A stretch of DNA of 64,000 nucleotides from Thomasclavelia spiroformis DSM 1552 (GTDB lineage Bacteria > Bacillota_I > Bacilli_A > Erysipelotrichales > Coprobacillaceae), in the NCBI RefSeq assembly GCF_025149465.1, contig NZ_CP102275.1:2031596-2095595 (forward strand), in the 5' to 3' direction. Below are positions 1-8,265 of this stretch, piece after piece. The notes under the pieces were generated by a model. The model was not told where the DNA came from, did not search any database, and saw only the letters and a list, made by a program, of their open reading frames with translations. Numbering within the stretch: the stretch's first letter is position 1; each line of letters starts with the position of its first letter. The translations under genes and the position numbers were made by a program.

Positions 1-48
1 TAGCACAAATATCTGTGTATCTCCCGTTTTTCAATTCATGTAATATGA

Positions 49-288
49 TTACTTCACTCTGATTTCAAACTTCAAGATTGCTTTCATCATTTCTGTATGA
101 ATTTGACCTTTTAATTCTTCATCAACCTGCATAGTGATTTTACCACTTTCAGAGTGGTAAAACGGACGCAAGCATAATTTACAGATATAAGCGTCATAAA
201 ACTTCAAAATCTCTCTTATGGCAGTTTCATTTCCAGCAGACGCTTGACATATTATTTTTAATGTAGGGTAGCCGTATTCTTTTTTCAT
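49..288 (-). CDS. Tn916 Orf8-like helix-turn-helix protein
   Basis: This 79-residue protein resembles the small helix-turn-helix conjugative-transposon proteins encoded next to the Orf7 sigma-like factor in Tn916 relatives. Visible traits are an N-terminal segment with an alternating helical pattern (NETAIREILKFYDAYI) and a charged C-terminus. It starts 4 bp after the stop of the sigma-like gene, with an AAAGGA ribosome-binding site, so the two are almost certainly cotranscribed. In Tn916 the Orf7/Orf8 pair promotes transcription towards excision and transfer genes. That role here is family knowledge, not shown by the sequence. Confidence 0.75.
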   Translation of the reverse strand: MKKEYGYPTLKIICQASAGNETAIREILKFYDAYICKLCLRPFYHSESGKITMQVDEELKGQIHTEMMKAILKFEIRVK

Positions 289-292
289 TAGT

Positions 293-712
293 TCAATTCC
301 TTTCTTTCAATACTGTTTTTAGTTTTTTCAATCCGTTACTTCTTCTGCGATAAATAGCAGAATGTGATACATGATACAATTCTGCGATTTCTTGGTCGCT
401 CATGCTTTGAAAATAGCGTAATAATATTACATCACGCTCTTTACATGATAACTTACATAAAGCAACAGCAAGTTTCTCATTTGATATTTGAATTGTGAAA
501 TTCAAGACTTCAAAAGAAATGTAATCACAAGAATATTTATCCTTAGTTACACATTCAAGATTTTTCGTATCTGATAATTCACAGAATAAAACTTCACGTT
601 TGGAACGTCTTGCAAACTGTCTGTTCCTGTTTTTTACTGTGCATTTAATAACAATCATCATCAAAGCATTAAACTGTATTCTAACGATATGCTCGAAAGA
701 AGATGTGTCCAT
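293..712 (-). CDS. Tn916 Orf7-like sigma-70 family factor
   Basis: A 139-residue sigma-70-like protein. The C-terminal half reads like a sigma region 4: LSCKERDVILLRYFQSMSDQ followed by EIAELYHVSHSAIYRRRSNG, which is a helix-turn-helix for -35 recognition. Region 2 is weak, as in the Orf7 family of Tn916 elements. The start at 712 is chosen because AAAGGAGGTGAG lies 4-10 bases before that ATG; a longer frame opens at 733 but would contain the ribosome-binding site. It precedes the Orf8-like gene in the same operon. Expected role: switching on element genes for transfer. Confidence 0.8.
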   Translation of the reverse strand: MDTSSFEHIVRIQFNALMMIVIKCTVKNRNRQFARRSKREVLFCELSDTKNLECVTKDKYSCDYISFEVLNFTIQISNEKLAVALCKLSCKERDVILLRYFQSMSDQEIAELYHVSHSAIYRRRSNGLKKLKTVLKERN

Positions 713-820
713 AATCTCACCTCCTTTCTGCAAACGCTGAAATTATATAAATAGGATAATTTGCATTTAGTACATTCCACCCATTTATATCGTTTTGTAA
801 AATACAGAAAAGAAGGTATG

Positions 821-857
821 AAAAAGGCTCGCACAAAACACGAAGTCTGTACGAGCC
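821..857 (-). terminator. Intrinsic terminator after the ABC cassette side of the regulator pair
   Basis: On the - strand a 10-bp stem (GGCTCGTACA paired with TGTGCGAGCC, one G-U pair) is followed by TTTTT. It lies between the ABC permease stop (913) and the sigma-like gene start (712), so it separates the ABC operon from orf7/orf8. The rest of the 713-912 gap shows no gene. Confidence 0.8.
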
Positions 858-912
858 ATGAAACTTTGATTAAAAAACAGGTTATATTTTTAATTTAGTC
901 AATGATTATAGA

Positions 913-1635
913 TTATTTAAGTTCTGTATGTCGGATAATAGTATAAGCCCCACCTGCCAAAATACAAATAATCAATACCAAAGTCAAAGTGGGAAAGATA
1001 TAATTGATTGTTCCGTCAGTCATAAAACCTAATGCTTTCATAAAGAAATCAGTAATATTTCTTACAACCTCAGCGGAAAATACATATCGGAATAATGCAA
1101 TCACAAATAATATACAACCACCTAAAATAACCCCTAGGTAGATTGATGTATTTTTTCCAACTTTGTTAATTAGCAAAATTCCAAGATAAAATAAATTTAA
1201 TATTACCATATACAATAATGCTAACCAAATCCAATTTGCAAATACACTTTCATATCCATATATACTTCCAAATAAAGATTGATAATCATTTGTTAAACGG
1301 TGTAAAAATTGACCGACCACAGTATCAATAAAAGCCATTGCAGATGCCATAAACACAAACAGAGAAGTCATTGTAATAAAGATATACTTTCTGGTAAAAC
1401 CATTTTGAATTAACATTTTAAAATCTTCCTTAAAACCGAGTACGCCTACAATGCCAACAAATATAAGTGAGTTAATTTCTAATCCATTTGTACCAACATT
1501 GTCAAAAGTTCCTAAACTAATTCCGATTATTAAAGTTATAAACGAAACGATTGCATATTGAATGATATAGAATATACCGATTGCTCTAAATGTTGTTGAG
1601 CAGTCATATAGGATTGCAGATTTTAATTTATTCAT
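913..1635 (-). CDS. ABC transporter permease (ABC-2 type)
   Basis: A 240-residue integral membrane protein with about six hydrophobic spans, for example near residues 18-42, 52-70, 85-110, 138-158, 164-188 and 214-233. It has no ATPase motifs, so it should be the membrane subunit for the ATPase encoded immediately upstream, 1 bp away. The regulator-ATPase-permease layout is that of YtrA-controlled transporters, often linked to resistance against cell-envelope peptides. The substrate cannot be read from the sequence. It is cargo within the integrative element. Confidence 0.8.
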   Translation of the reverse strand: MNKLKSAILYDCSTTFRAIGIFYIIQYAIVSFITLIIGISLGTFDNVGTNGLEINSLIFVGIVGVLGFKEDFKMLIQNGFTRKYIFITMTSLFVFMASAMAFIDTVVGQFLHRLTNDYQSLFGSIYGYESVFANWIWLALLYMVILNLFYLGILLINKVGKNTSIYLGVILGGCILFVIALFRYVFSAEVVRNITDFFMKALGFMTDGTINYIFPTLTLVLIICILAGGAYTIIRHTELK

Positions 1636-1636
1636 A

Positions 1637-2497
1637 TTACTTACCGCCTTTCTCTGTTAATTTGACAAATAATTTTTGCAAGTTCATAGTAGAGATTTGT
1701 AAATTGCTATCTTTAGGTAATGGTGTCTTTTCGCCCAATACATAAGCAATTTTCATGTTACCCAATTCATCATAGTCGATAACATTTTTATCCGAGCAAT
1801 AATCATCAACATCTTTTGCAATTCCCGAAATACTGTATCCTTTTTCTAAAAGGGTTTCAACGTTTTCTTGTAATAGGACTTTGCCTTTATCAATTAAAAC
1901 TACTTCTTCAATAATATTCGCAACTTCTTCAATTAAGTGCGTGGCAATAATAATCGTTCGCTCATCATTTTCATAATCTTTCAAAAGTAAATCATAAAAT
2001 AACTCTCTGTGATTAGCGTCCAATCCCAAAACGGGTTCATCAAAGATTACATAAGGGACATTCAATGATAGAGCAACTGTTAATTTGAAAATTGACTGAT
2101 ACCCTTTAGATAATGCTTTGAATTTCTTGTTGATGTCAAGATTGAATTTTTCAGCAATTTCAAATGCTTTATCTAAATCGAAACTATCATAAAACCGATT
2201 TATCCACTTAAAGTGCTCTTTGATTTTTAATTCTTTATCGTATAAATCAGCTTCACTCATACAGAATATCTTTTCATGCACCTGCATATTTTCCTTTGCT
2301 GGAATGTCATCAACAAGAACAGTCCCCTCATCAGCAAAAATTCTATTTGCAATAATATTGATTAAGGTTGATTTTCCAGCACCATTTCTTCCCAAAAAAC
2401 CGTATATCTTTCCAAATTCAAAAGAAAATGAAACATTATCTAATGCTGTTAAATTGTTGTATTTTTTCGTGATATTTTTAATTTGAATTGCGTTCAT
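1637..2497 (-). CDS. ABC transporter ATP-binding protein
   Basis: Walker A is GRNGAGKST and Walker B is PYVIFDEPVLGLD; the H-loop His follows in IIATHLIEE. The signature region is LSKGYQSIFK, a degenerate LSGGQ as in many ABC-2 drug or peptide exporters. About 286 residues, with a C-terminal regulatory tail. The second of two in-frame ATGs is preferred because AGAAAGGGG lies 8 bases before it and only 2 before the first (2503). The start lies inside the 3' end of the GntR gene (20-bp overlap), indicating translational coupling. It partners with the downstream permease. Confidence 0.88.
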   Translation of the reverse strand: MNAIQIKNITKKYNNLTALDNVSFSFEFGKIYGFLGRNGAGKSTLINIIANRIFADEGTVLVDDIPAKENMQVHEKIFCMSEADLYDKELKIKEHFKWINRFYDSFDLDKAFEIAEKFNLDINKKFKALSKGYQSIFKLTVALSLNVPYVIFDEPVLGLDANHRELFYDLLLKDYENDERTIIIATHLIEEVANIIEEVVLIDKGKVLLQENVETLLEKGYSISGIAKDVDDYCSDKNVIDYDELGNMKIAYVLGEKTPLPKDSNLQISTMNLQKLFVKLTEKGGK

Positions 2498-2861
2498 GTT
2501 CATAACCCCTTTCTATCAATGAAATAATTTCTTCTTTGGTCATTTGTAATTTAGACGCTTCTTCAATCAATGTTGCGATATATTGTTCATAAAATTGACC
2601 TTGACGTTTTAATCGAATTTTTTTGACTGCTCCCTCTTTTACAAACATACCTAAACCTCTTTTCTTGTATATAATTTCTTCATCTACCAACATATTCATA
2701 CCTTTTAGAACAGTATGAGGATTGATATTCAGTAAAGCAGAAATTTCATTTGTTGAGGGTATCTTTGTTTCTTCTGGAAACATACCCGTAAAAATGGAAT
2801 CTTCCAGTTGCTCCGCCATCTGAATGAAAATCGGTTTTTCTATATTCGGATTGATATGCAC
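2478..2861 (-). CDS. GntR family regulator, YtrA subfamily
   Basis: A 127-residue protein with the winged helix-turn-helix of GntR regulators: FIQMAEQLEDSIFTG, then TKIPSTNEISALLNINPHTV, then the wing KKRGLGMFV. The short C-terminal part after residue 85 is typical of YtrA-type regulators that lack a large ligand domain. It starts at GTG with AAGGTGG seven bases upstream. It heads the operon with the ABC ATPase and permease. A perfect inverted repeat between the promoter and the gene is the probable autoregulatory operator. Confidence 0.88.
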   Translation of the reverse strand: MHINPNIEKPIFIQMAEQLEDSIFTGMFPEETKIPSTNEISALLNINPHTVLKGMNMLVDEEIIYKKRGLGMFVKEGAVKKIRLKRQGQFYEQYIATLIEEASKLQMTKEEIISLIERGYEHERNSN

Positions 2862-2896
2862 CTTACCACCACCTTTAGTTGTTTGTCTGTATGTTT

Positions 2897-2957
2897 GTTA
2901 GTTGAGTAACTAACTACATATCACTTATAATATACTCATAATCACACATATTGTCAA
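2897..2957 (-). promoter_or_regulatory. Promoter and palindromic operator of the GntR/ABC operon
   Basis: On the - strand TTGACA (2952-2957) and TATATT (2929-2934) are spaced by exactly 17 bp. Downstream, GTTAGTT (2897-2903) and AACTAAC (2908-2914, + strand reading) form a perfect 7-bp inverted repeat around GAGT. Position at or just after the transcription start fits a repressor site for the YtrA-like protein. Confidence 0.75.
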
Positions 2958-3012
2958 TAATTTTTGAAAAAATAAATTTATCTATTCTTCCTCTTGATTA
3001 TCCACCACAGAA

Positions 3013-3080
3013 AAGAAAAAGCCCTGTCAAGAGCCTTGCCACCATTGGTGGTGCTTTGCACTCTTTACTGGGCTTTTTGT
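3013..3080 (-). terminator. Terminator after the XRE regulator gene
   Basis: AGCCC (3020-3024) pairs with GGGCT (3070-3074), with a further internal CACCATTGGTG palindrome. On the - strand the stem is followed by TTTTTCTTTT. It lies 30 bp past the XRE stop codon and is near-symmetric, so it may also act on the + strand. Confidence 0.7.
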
Positions 3081-3111
3081 TTGCTGTATCTTCCATGCAA
3101 GAGGAAAAAGA

Positions 3112-3732
3112 TTATTCGTCCTCATCATCAAAATGGCTATTCCTTAATACTTCCCGTAACAGTTCCATATCCTCTTTTGAGTTCGGATTTATCATTTTCA
3201 CGACTTGATAAGGTGTCCTATATTTATGTCCCTCTATGCTTTCCCCAAACATATCCATACTGTATAAATCATCATAGCGGTCTAGTAATTTTTGGAATTT
3301 CAAATGCTGGATAAATTCTTTGATTGGGTAAAGGTCGGACGCTTCAATGCTTTTCCCGTTGATATAGTCTGTAATATATTCCCGTAACTTTTCCAACTCA
3401 TATTCCAGCCATTCTTCCTCGCTGTCAAAGAAGTTATCATAGTGTCCGTGTTTCAGTTCTGCATTTAGACGTTCTTCTGTTCTTAAAAACTGACAGACTT
3501 CTTTTTCAGACTGATTGACATACTTCCATTCTCCCGATAATAATTCATTCGGCGTTACGTCCAGCACTTCCATTATCTTTTCCAGCGTTTCATAAGCAGG
3601 ATAGTTCAACCCTCTTTCAATCTTGGAAAGGCTCTGCATATTGATACCGATTTTGTCCGCAAGTTCCTGTTGTTTCATTCCCCTAAATTTTCTTATGGTC
3701 TGTATATTATTTCCTAAATGGCTTATTTTCAT
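3112..3732 (-). CDS. XRE family transcriptional regulator
   Basis: 206 residues. The N-terminal 65 residues are a Cro/CI-type helix-turn-helix (QQELADKIGINMQSLSKIER). The remaining acidic, helical region has no motif I can name; such proteins are common as regulators in Tn916-family and other conjugative elements. The start at 3732 is chosen because GGAGGG is seven bases upstream; the frame opens at 3747 but that would include the ribosome-binding site. Its own terminator follows, so it is probably monocistronic. Confidence 0.8.
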   Translation of the reverse strand: MKISHLGNNIQTIRKFRGMKQQELADKIGINMQSLSKIERGLNYPAYETLEKIMEVLDVTPNELLSGEWKYVNQSEKEVCQFLRTEERLNAELKHGHYDNFFDSEEEWLEYELEKLREYITDYINGKSIEASDLYPIKEFIQHLKFQKLLDRYDDLYSMDMFGESIEGHKYRTPYQVVKMINPNSKEDMELLREVLRNSHFDDEDE

Positions 3733-4036
3733 TGCATAACCCTCCATATCTCGTTATATCTTCACTATTGTAAGTCTATCATGCTTAATATGATTTGTAA
3801 AGGCAAAAAAAGATATTGACAAATAAGCATATAAGAATTACTATGTTCTTGTAATCAAATAAGCACAATAGAATGAAATACAAAAACATTCAAAAAGAAA
3901 TGACTATCTGATTAAACCCGTAGATATGAATATTGGTTGAAATGGAACTTGTTAGAAAAGGCAAAACAGGACTTGCTGACAAAGTATTTCTGGTACTATG
4001 TCAAGATTTCGGACCACATAAATGTAAGAAATTTAA

Positions 4037-4852
4037 TTAATTGATACTAATTAAATAATCATGCTCATATTCATTAGGTGATTTATAATCACAATGTGAA
4101 TGTACTCTTATTGTATTATAAAATCCTTCTATGTATTCAAATACCAGCTTATATGCATGATTATAATTTATAATCTTAAATCTGTTCAGCCATTCCCTTT
4201 TTATCAATGCATGATATGATTCTATACACGCATTATCCCACGGTGTTCCTTTTTGTGAATAGCTTCTTTTCATCTGCTTAGTTAATCTTTTGTATTTCTT
4301 CGATGTATAGTGCACTCCGCGATCTGCATGGATTACTATTGGTTTTGCGCTTTTTCTTCTTTTTTTAGCTGTTTCCAGACATTTTAATACTTCATCTACT
4401 TCTAATGTTTTGCTTAATGTCCATGCTATTATTTTTCTTGAATAGAGATCCATTATACTGGTTAAATATACAAATCCTTCATCTGCTGTCCAGATATATG
4501 TTATATCAGTACACCATGCCTGATTTGGTGCTTTTGGATTAAAATCTCGGTTTAGAATATTTTTTAGTTTATTTGAAAAATCACAGTCTTTTGTTGTTAT
4601 TGTATATGGTTTGATATAATGAGCTTTAATATTGTTTTCCCTCATTATGTTTCCTACATATTTTTCACTTATTTTTTCTCCCTCTTTTTTTAGTATTTCA
4701 GTTATTTTAGGAGCTCCATATATTTCTTTTGAATCCTTATAGATTTTCTTGATTCTTTCTGTGATTCTAGCTTTTCTGATTTTTTGTTTACATGGTTTTC
4801 TTTTCAAATATTCATAATATCCTGATTTACTCAGTTGTAATTTTTTTAGCAT
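4037..4852 (-). CDS. IS3-family transposase OrfB, DDE integrase domain
   Basis: The frame carries the HTH_21 start region and an rve integrase core. The acidic triad is visible: WCTDITYIW, IHADRGVHYTS and NACIESYHALIKREW. The frame is open upstream of the listed ATG as far as 4951, in the -1 frame relative to orfA, so the real product is most likely an OrfAB fusion (4037-5262) made by programmed -1 frameshifting. The OrfB frame has no internal stop, so the transposase appears intact. Confidence 0.92.
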   Translation of the reverse strand: MLKKLQLSKSGYYEYLKRKPCKQKIRKARITERIKKIYKDSKEIYGAPKITEILKKEGEKISEKYVGNIMRENNIKAHYIKPYTITTKDCDFSNKLKNILNRDFNPKAPNQAWCTDITYIWTADEGFVYLTSIMDLYSRKIIAWTLSKTLEVDEVLKCLETAKKRRKSAKPIVIHADRGVHYTSKKYKRLTKQMKRSYSQKGTPWDNACIESYHALIKREWLNRFKIINYNHAYKLVFEYIEGFYNTIRVHSHCDYKSPNEYEHDYLISIN

Positions 4853-4920
4853 ACCGGTAACTGAAGTCTGTTTATCTTTTTTAGATTTTTCTTTTATCCT
4901 TTTATAAAGATCCTGCTTAG

Positions 4921-5262
4921 TTAATTGCCCAGTATGCCAATAGCCTTTTTTAGGACTTCTAAAGCATCCTGTGTATCTTTCAGTTCTTTTTTTAATCTGG
5001 CAATTTCTTTAGCTTCGTCACTTGAATAATTACCGCTTCCTCTTGAATTAATTACGCCGTCATTACTACTGGCATCTTTAAGCCATTTATGAACAGTGCT
5101 ATCAGCAATACCAAACTGTTTAGCTATAGCTACTTTAGATTCATCAGGATGTTCTAAAACATATTGAACAACTCCCTGTTTAAATTCATCTGTAAATGTT
5201 GGTTTAGTCATCATCATATACCCCTTTTCTATTTTTGATTTAAGCTTATGACATTGTATCAT
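4921..5262 (-). CDS. IS3-family transposase OrfA, helix-turn-helix
   Basis: 113 residues. A helix-turn-helix (VAIAKQFGIADSTVHKWLKD) is followed by a leucine-zipper-like helix (EIARLKKELKDTQDALEVLK), the usual DNA-binding and dimerising layout of IS3 OrfA. The likely start is MMMTKPTF (about residue 16), as a GGGG-containing ribosome-binding site lies before it. The heptamer A-AAA-AAG near the 3' end allows -1 frameshifting into orfB. Confidence 0.9.
   Translation of the reverse strand: MIQCHKLKSKIEKGYMMMTKPTFTDEFKQGVVQYVLEHPDESKVAIAKQFGIADSTVHKWLKDASSNDGVINSRGSGNYSSDEAKEIARLKKELKDTQDALEVLKKAIGILGN
4945..4951 (-). promoter_or_regulatory. Programmed -1 frameshift site A AAA AAG
   Basis: Read on the - strand in the orfA frame as CTA AAA AAG. 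Slipping back one base continues without a stop as KGYWHTGQLTKQDLYKRIKE and joins the orfB frame. This matches the established IS3 mechanism for OrfAB synthesis. Confidence 0.8.
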
Positions 5263-5299
5263 ATACTAGCTAGTTCTTCCATTTAACTGGTACAGTTTT

Positions 5300-6349
5300 T
5301 ATTCTAGCATCAGAAAACGGGAAAAACTCTCACTTCGAGAACTGGAACAACAGATAAGACGGGATATTGAGGACGGTATCGACAGCACAGGCAAGAAAAT
5401 GACGCTTTGTCAACTCTATTCCAAACAGAACGCACAGAGGGCAAATGTGAAGAAAAGCACAATGAAACAACGGGAACAACTCATGCGGTTATTGAAAGAG
5501 GACAAGTTAGGTGCTAGGAGCATTGATACGATAAAACCCTCTGACGCTAAAGAATGGGCGTTACGCATGAAAGACAAAGGCTTTTCCTACAATACCATTA
5601 ACAACCATAAACGCTCGTTAAAAGCGTCATTCTATATCGCCATTCAAGACGATTGTGTAAGGAAAAACCCTTTTGATTTCAAGTTAAGTGAAGTCCTAGA
5701 AAATGATACCAAAGAGAAAGTCGCATTGACAGAGGAACAGGAACAAGCCTTACTCTCATTTATCAAGACGGACAATGTGTATCACAAGCATTATGATGAT
5801 GTGCTGATATTATTAAAAACAGGACTTCGTATCTCGGAACTGTGCGGACTGACAGTAGCCGATATTGATTTCAAGAATGAAGTTGTGATTATCGACCACC
5901 AGTTACTAAAGAGCAAGGAACAGGGCTATTACATTGAAACGCCTAAAACAAAGAGCGGAATAAGGCAAGTGCCATTAAGCAGAGAAACAATACAGGCATT
6001 TCAACGGGTTATGAAGAAACGCCCAAAATCAGAACCATTTGTGATAGACGGACGGAGCAATTTCCTATTTGTCAATCATAAAGGCAAGCCCAAAGTTGCG
6101 ATTGATTACAACGCCTTATTTGTCCGTATGGTAAAGAAATACAACAAGCACCACAAGGACAAGCCCTTGCCACATATCACACCGCATACGCTACGCCATA
6201 CATTCTGCACAAGGCTGGCAAGCAAGAACATGAACCCGAAAGATTTACAGTATATCATGGGACATTCAAACATCAGTATCACAATGAACTGGTACGCTCA
6301 TGCGTCCATAGATACCGCAAAATCAGAGGTTCAGCGTCTAATCGCATAG
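5300..6349 (+). pseudogene. int: Tn916-family tyrosine integrase, N-terminus missing
   Basis: The frame is clearly homologous to Tn916 Int: GKKMTLCQLYSKQNAQR, RSIDTIKPSDAKEWA, NNHKRSLKASFYIAIQDDC. The catalytic domain is complete: TGLRISELCG (Arg), TPHTLRHTFCTRLA (HxxR), GHSNISITMNWYAH (His and Tyr). Homologous sequence is readable back to about 5300, well before the first ATG at 5399. The roughly 60 N-terminal residues, which bind the element arms in Tn916, are absent because the frame runs into the IS3 end. It was a core-type recombinase, now probably inactive in excision. Confidence 0.85.
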
Positions 6350-6439
6350 AAGTATTTACCACGATTTTAACCACGATTGATAGGGAAAATATAAGAAGAT
6401 AGACCTAGATATGTGAGGTTTACCACAAAAGCAAAATGC

Positions 6440-6476
6440 CCGTAGAGCCTATAAAATAAGGCTTTGCGGACATTTA
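6440..6476 (+). terminator. Hairpin after the integrase gene
   Basis: AGAGCCT pairs with AGGCTTT, extended by an outer CCCG/CGGA and ATG/CAT pairing, about 90 bp past the integrase stop. No strong T tract follows. It is probably the 3' end of the integrase transcript near the element end. Confidence 0.5.
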
Positions 6477-6522
6477 AGAAGATATGAAAAGATAGTCAAA
6501 AAGACATATATAATTTAGATGA

Positions 6523-6681
6523 AATTTTTATTTAAATACTTCAATTTCATGGAAATTAGTTTTATTATCATGTTTTCCAATCGATTTGCCTTGTGATATT
6601 GCTTTAAGTATTTTAGCAATTATTTTAGCAACAAAACTCAAAAAAAATGGAGGTTTACATGTTAAAAAAGATTTTAAATAA
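6523..6681 (+). pseudogene. bioY: 3' remnant of a BioY-type biotin transporter gene
   Basis: An open frame with no start codon ends at 6681, overlapping the bioB start by 23 bp. It encodes SWKLVLLSCFPIDLPCDIAL then SILAIILATKLKKNG, which matches the C-terminal tail of BioY (S-component of the biotin ECF transporter): a Pro-Gly/Cys-Asp turn followed by a last hydrophobic helix and a basic end. Upstream of ~6523 it is stopped and replaced by element DNA. Position directly before bioB supports the identity. I infer that the integrative element inserted into bioY and left this end. Confidence 0.6.
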
Positions 6682-7618
6682 AGTTTTAAATGAACAAGAA
6701 ATTAGTAATGATGAGGCTATATCTTTGATTAATGTTGATCTTGAAGAATTAAAAAAAGCTGCTAATCAAATAAGAAAACATTTTTGTGGTAACAAGTTTG
6801 ATTTATGTTCAATTATTAATGGAAAAAGCGGTAAATGTAAAGAAGATTGTAAGTTTTGTGGTCAATCTATCCATTACCATACAAATATTCAAACATATGA
6901 TCTATTAAATAGCGATGAAATTAAAAAAATGGCTTTATATAATGAAAAAAAAGGTGTTCAACGTTTTTCAATTGTTACATCAGGACGTTGTTTAAATAAT
7001 CAAGAATTTGAAAATATTTTAAAAATATATCAGGAGCTTAATCAATCAACAAATATTTCATTATGTGCCTCATTAGGCTTATTAAAATATCATCAATTAA
7101 AAAAATTAAAAGATGTAAAAGTTATAAAATATCATAATAATTTAGAAACATCGCAAAAATATTTTAAAGAAATTTGTACTACCCATACCTATCAACAAAA
7201 AATTGAAACGATTAACGATGCCTCAAATGCTGGTCTACAAGTATGTAGTGGTGGTATTGTTGGAATGAATGAAACTTGGCAAGATCGAATCGATTTAGCT
7301 TTTAAATTAAATCAATTAAAAATCATGTCAATTCCTATCAATATTTTAAACCCTATTAAAAATACACCTCTAGAAAAAATAAAACCTCTTTCAAAAGAAG
7401 AAATTGAACGTATTTTTGCAATTTTTAGATTTATTAACCCTAAAGCCATCATTAAAATAGCTGGTGGTCGTGAATTATTAAACGATAAAGGACTAGGTGT
7501 TTTTAAAAGTGGAGCTAATGGTGCAATTACTGGAGATATGCTTACAACTAAAGGAATTAGCATTGATGATGATATCGAAATAATTAATGAATTAGGATTT
7601 GAAATTAAAAAGATATGA
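6659..7618 (+). CDS. bioB: Biotin synthase
   Basis: 319 residues. Radical-SAM enzyme that inserts sulfur into dethiobiotin to make biotin. The cluster motif C-x3-C-x2-C is seen in GKCKEDCKFCGQS (about residues 57-65). Other BioB hallmarks are the NLETSQKYF segment (NNLETS), GGIVGMNET and the PINILNPIKNTPLE loop. The start at 6659 is chosen because GGAGG is five bases upstream; an ATG at 6647 lies inside that ribosome-binding site. Its stop overlaps the bioD start by four bases (ATGA). Confidence 0.95.
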   Translation: MLKKILNKVLNEQEISNDEAISLINVDLEELKKAANQIRKHFCGNKFDLCSIINGKSGKCKEDCKFCGQSIHYHTNIQTYDLLNSDEIKKMALYNEKKGVQRFSIVTSGRCLNNQEFENILKIYQELNQSTNISLCASLGLLKYHQLKKLKDVKVIKYHNNLETSQKYFKEICTTHTYQQKIETINDASNAGLQVCSGGIVGMNETWQDRIDLAFKLNQLKIMSIPINILNPIKNTPLEKIKPLSKEEIERIFAIFRFINPKAIIKIAGGRELLNDKGLGVFKSGANGAITGDMLTTKGISIDDDIEIINELGFEIKKI

Positions 7619-8265
7619 TAAAAGGATTATTTATTACCGGTACTAATACAGATGTCGGTAAAACCTATGTCACTGCAAGAATCATTAAGGAATTAAATAA
7701 AATATATCAAACAGCTTATTATAAAGCTGCTTTAAGTGGAATTAAAATTGTTGATGAAAAAATAATTTCTAGTGATTTAAAATATGTATGTGATTATGCT
7801 AATTTAAAAGAAAATAGTAGTAAAGTATCTTTTATTTATCAACAGGCTTTTTCACCACATTTAGCTTCTCGCTATGATAAGAATTTTGTTGATTTAAATG
7901 TTATAAAAAAAGATTTAGATGACTTATCTTTAAATCATGATATTATTGTTGTTGAAGGTAGTGGCGGAATTATTTGTCCTTTGAAAGCTGAAGATGAACT
8001 AATTATGCTTAGTGATGTAATGAAACTTACAAAATATCCTTTAATAATTGTTACTTCAGCTACTTTAGGAAGTATCAATAGTGCTGTTTTAACTGCCTTA
8101 TATGCTAAAAGCTTAGGACTTAAGGTGTTAGGTTTTATTATGAATTATTTTGATAAAGATAATATAATTCATCAAGATAATTATAAAATGATTGAAAAAT
8201 TAAGCGGATATAAAGTTTTAGGTTATCTTGAAAAAAACGGTGATGAAATTAAGAGGTTTATATGA
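7615..8265 (+). CDS. bioD: Dethiobiotin synthetase
   Basis: 216 residues. ATP-dependent carboxylase that closes the ureido ring of dethiobiotin, the step before BioB. P-loop GTNTDVGKTYVTA at residues 8-20, and VVEGSGGIICPL corresponds to the conserved EGAGG-type motif. Translationally coupled on both sides: ATGA overlap with bioB and with the downstream methyltransferase gene. No bioA, bioF or other early genes are present here, so the cell may take up dethiobiotin or make it elsewhere. Confidence 0.92.
   Translation: MIKGLFITGTNTDVGKTYVTARIIKELNKIYQTAYYKAALSGIKIVDEKIISSDLKYVCDYANLKENSSKVSFIYQQAFSPHLASRYDKNFVDLNVIKKDLDDLSLNHDIIVVEGSGGIICPLKAEDELIMLSDVMKLTKYPLIIVTSATLGSINSAVLTALYAKSLGLKVLGFIMNYFDKDNIIHQDNYKMIEKLSGYKVLGYLEKNGDEIKRFI

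Larger units (their letters stand above)
3992..5294 (-). mobile_element. IS3-family insertion sequence (IS150-like)
   Basis: Two overlapping-frame transposase ORFs (orfA, orfB), a slippery heptamer between them, and termini containing GTACCA (right) and GTACTA (left) mark an IS3-family element of about 1.3 kb. Inverted repeats are imperfect by eye, so ends are approximate (within ~5 bp). The right end sits directly against the integrase coding frame. The sequence left of the element does not resemble the missing start of that integrase, so a simple insertion does not explain the junction. Confidence 0.8.
1..6520. mobile_element. Tn916-like integrative conjugative element, end portion
   Basis: The stretch combines Tn916-style Orf8 and Orf7 regulators, an XRE regulator, an ABC cargo cassette and a Tn916-family tyrosine integrase whose gene is the last one before chromosomal biotin genes. 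Base composition is richer in G+C than the chromosomal genes that follow. The integrase points out of the element, as in Tn916. The outer boundary is placed near 6480-6540, where integrase-linked sequence gives way to a BioY-like reading frame; exact ends were not identified. The left part continues beyond the window. Conjugation genes and xis are not in view. The Orf7/Orf8 genes face away from the integrase, unlike Tn916, so the element seems rearranged. Confidence 0.75.
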
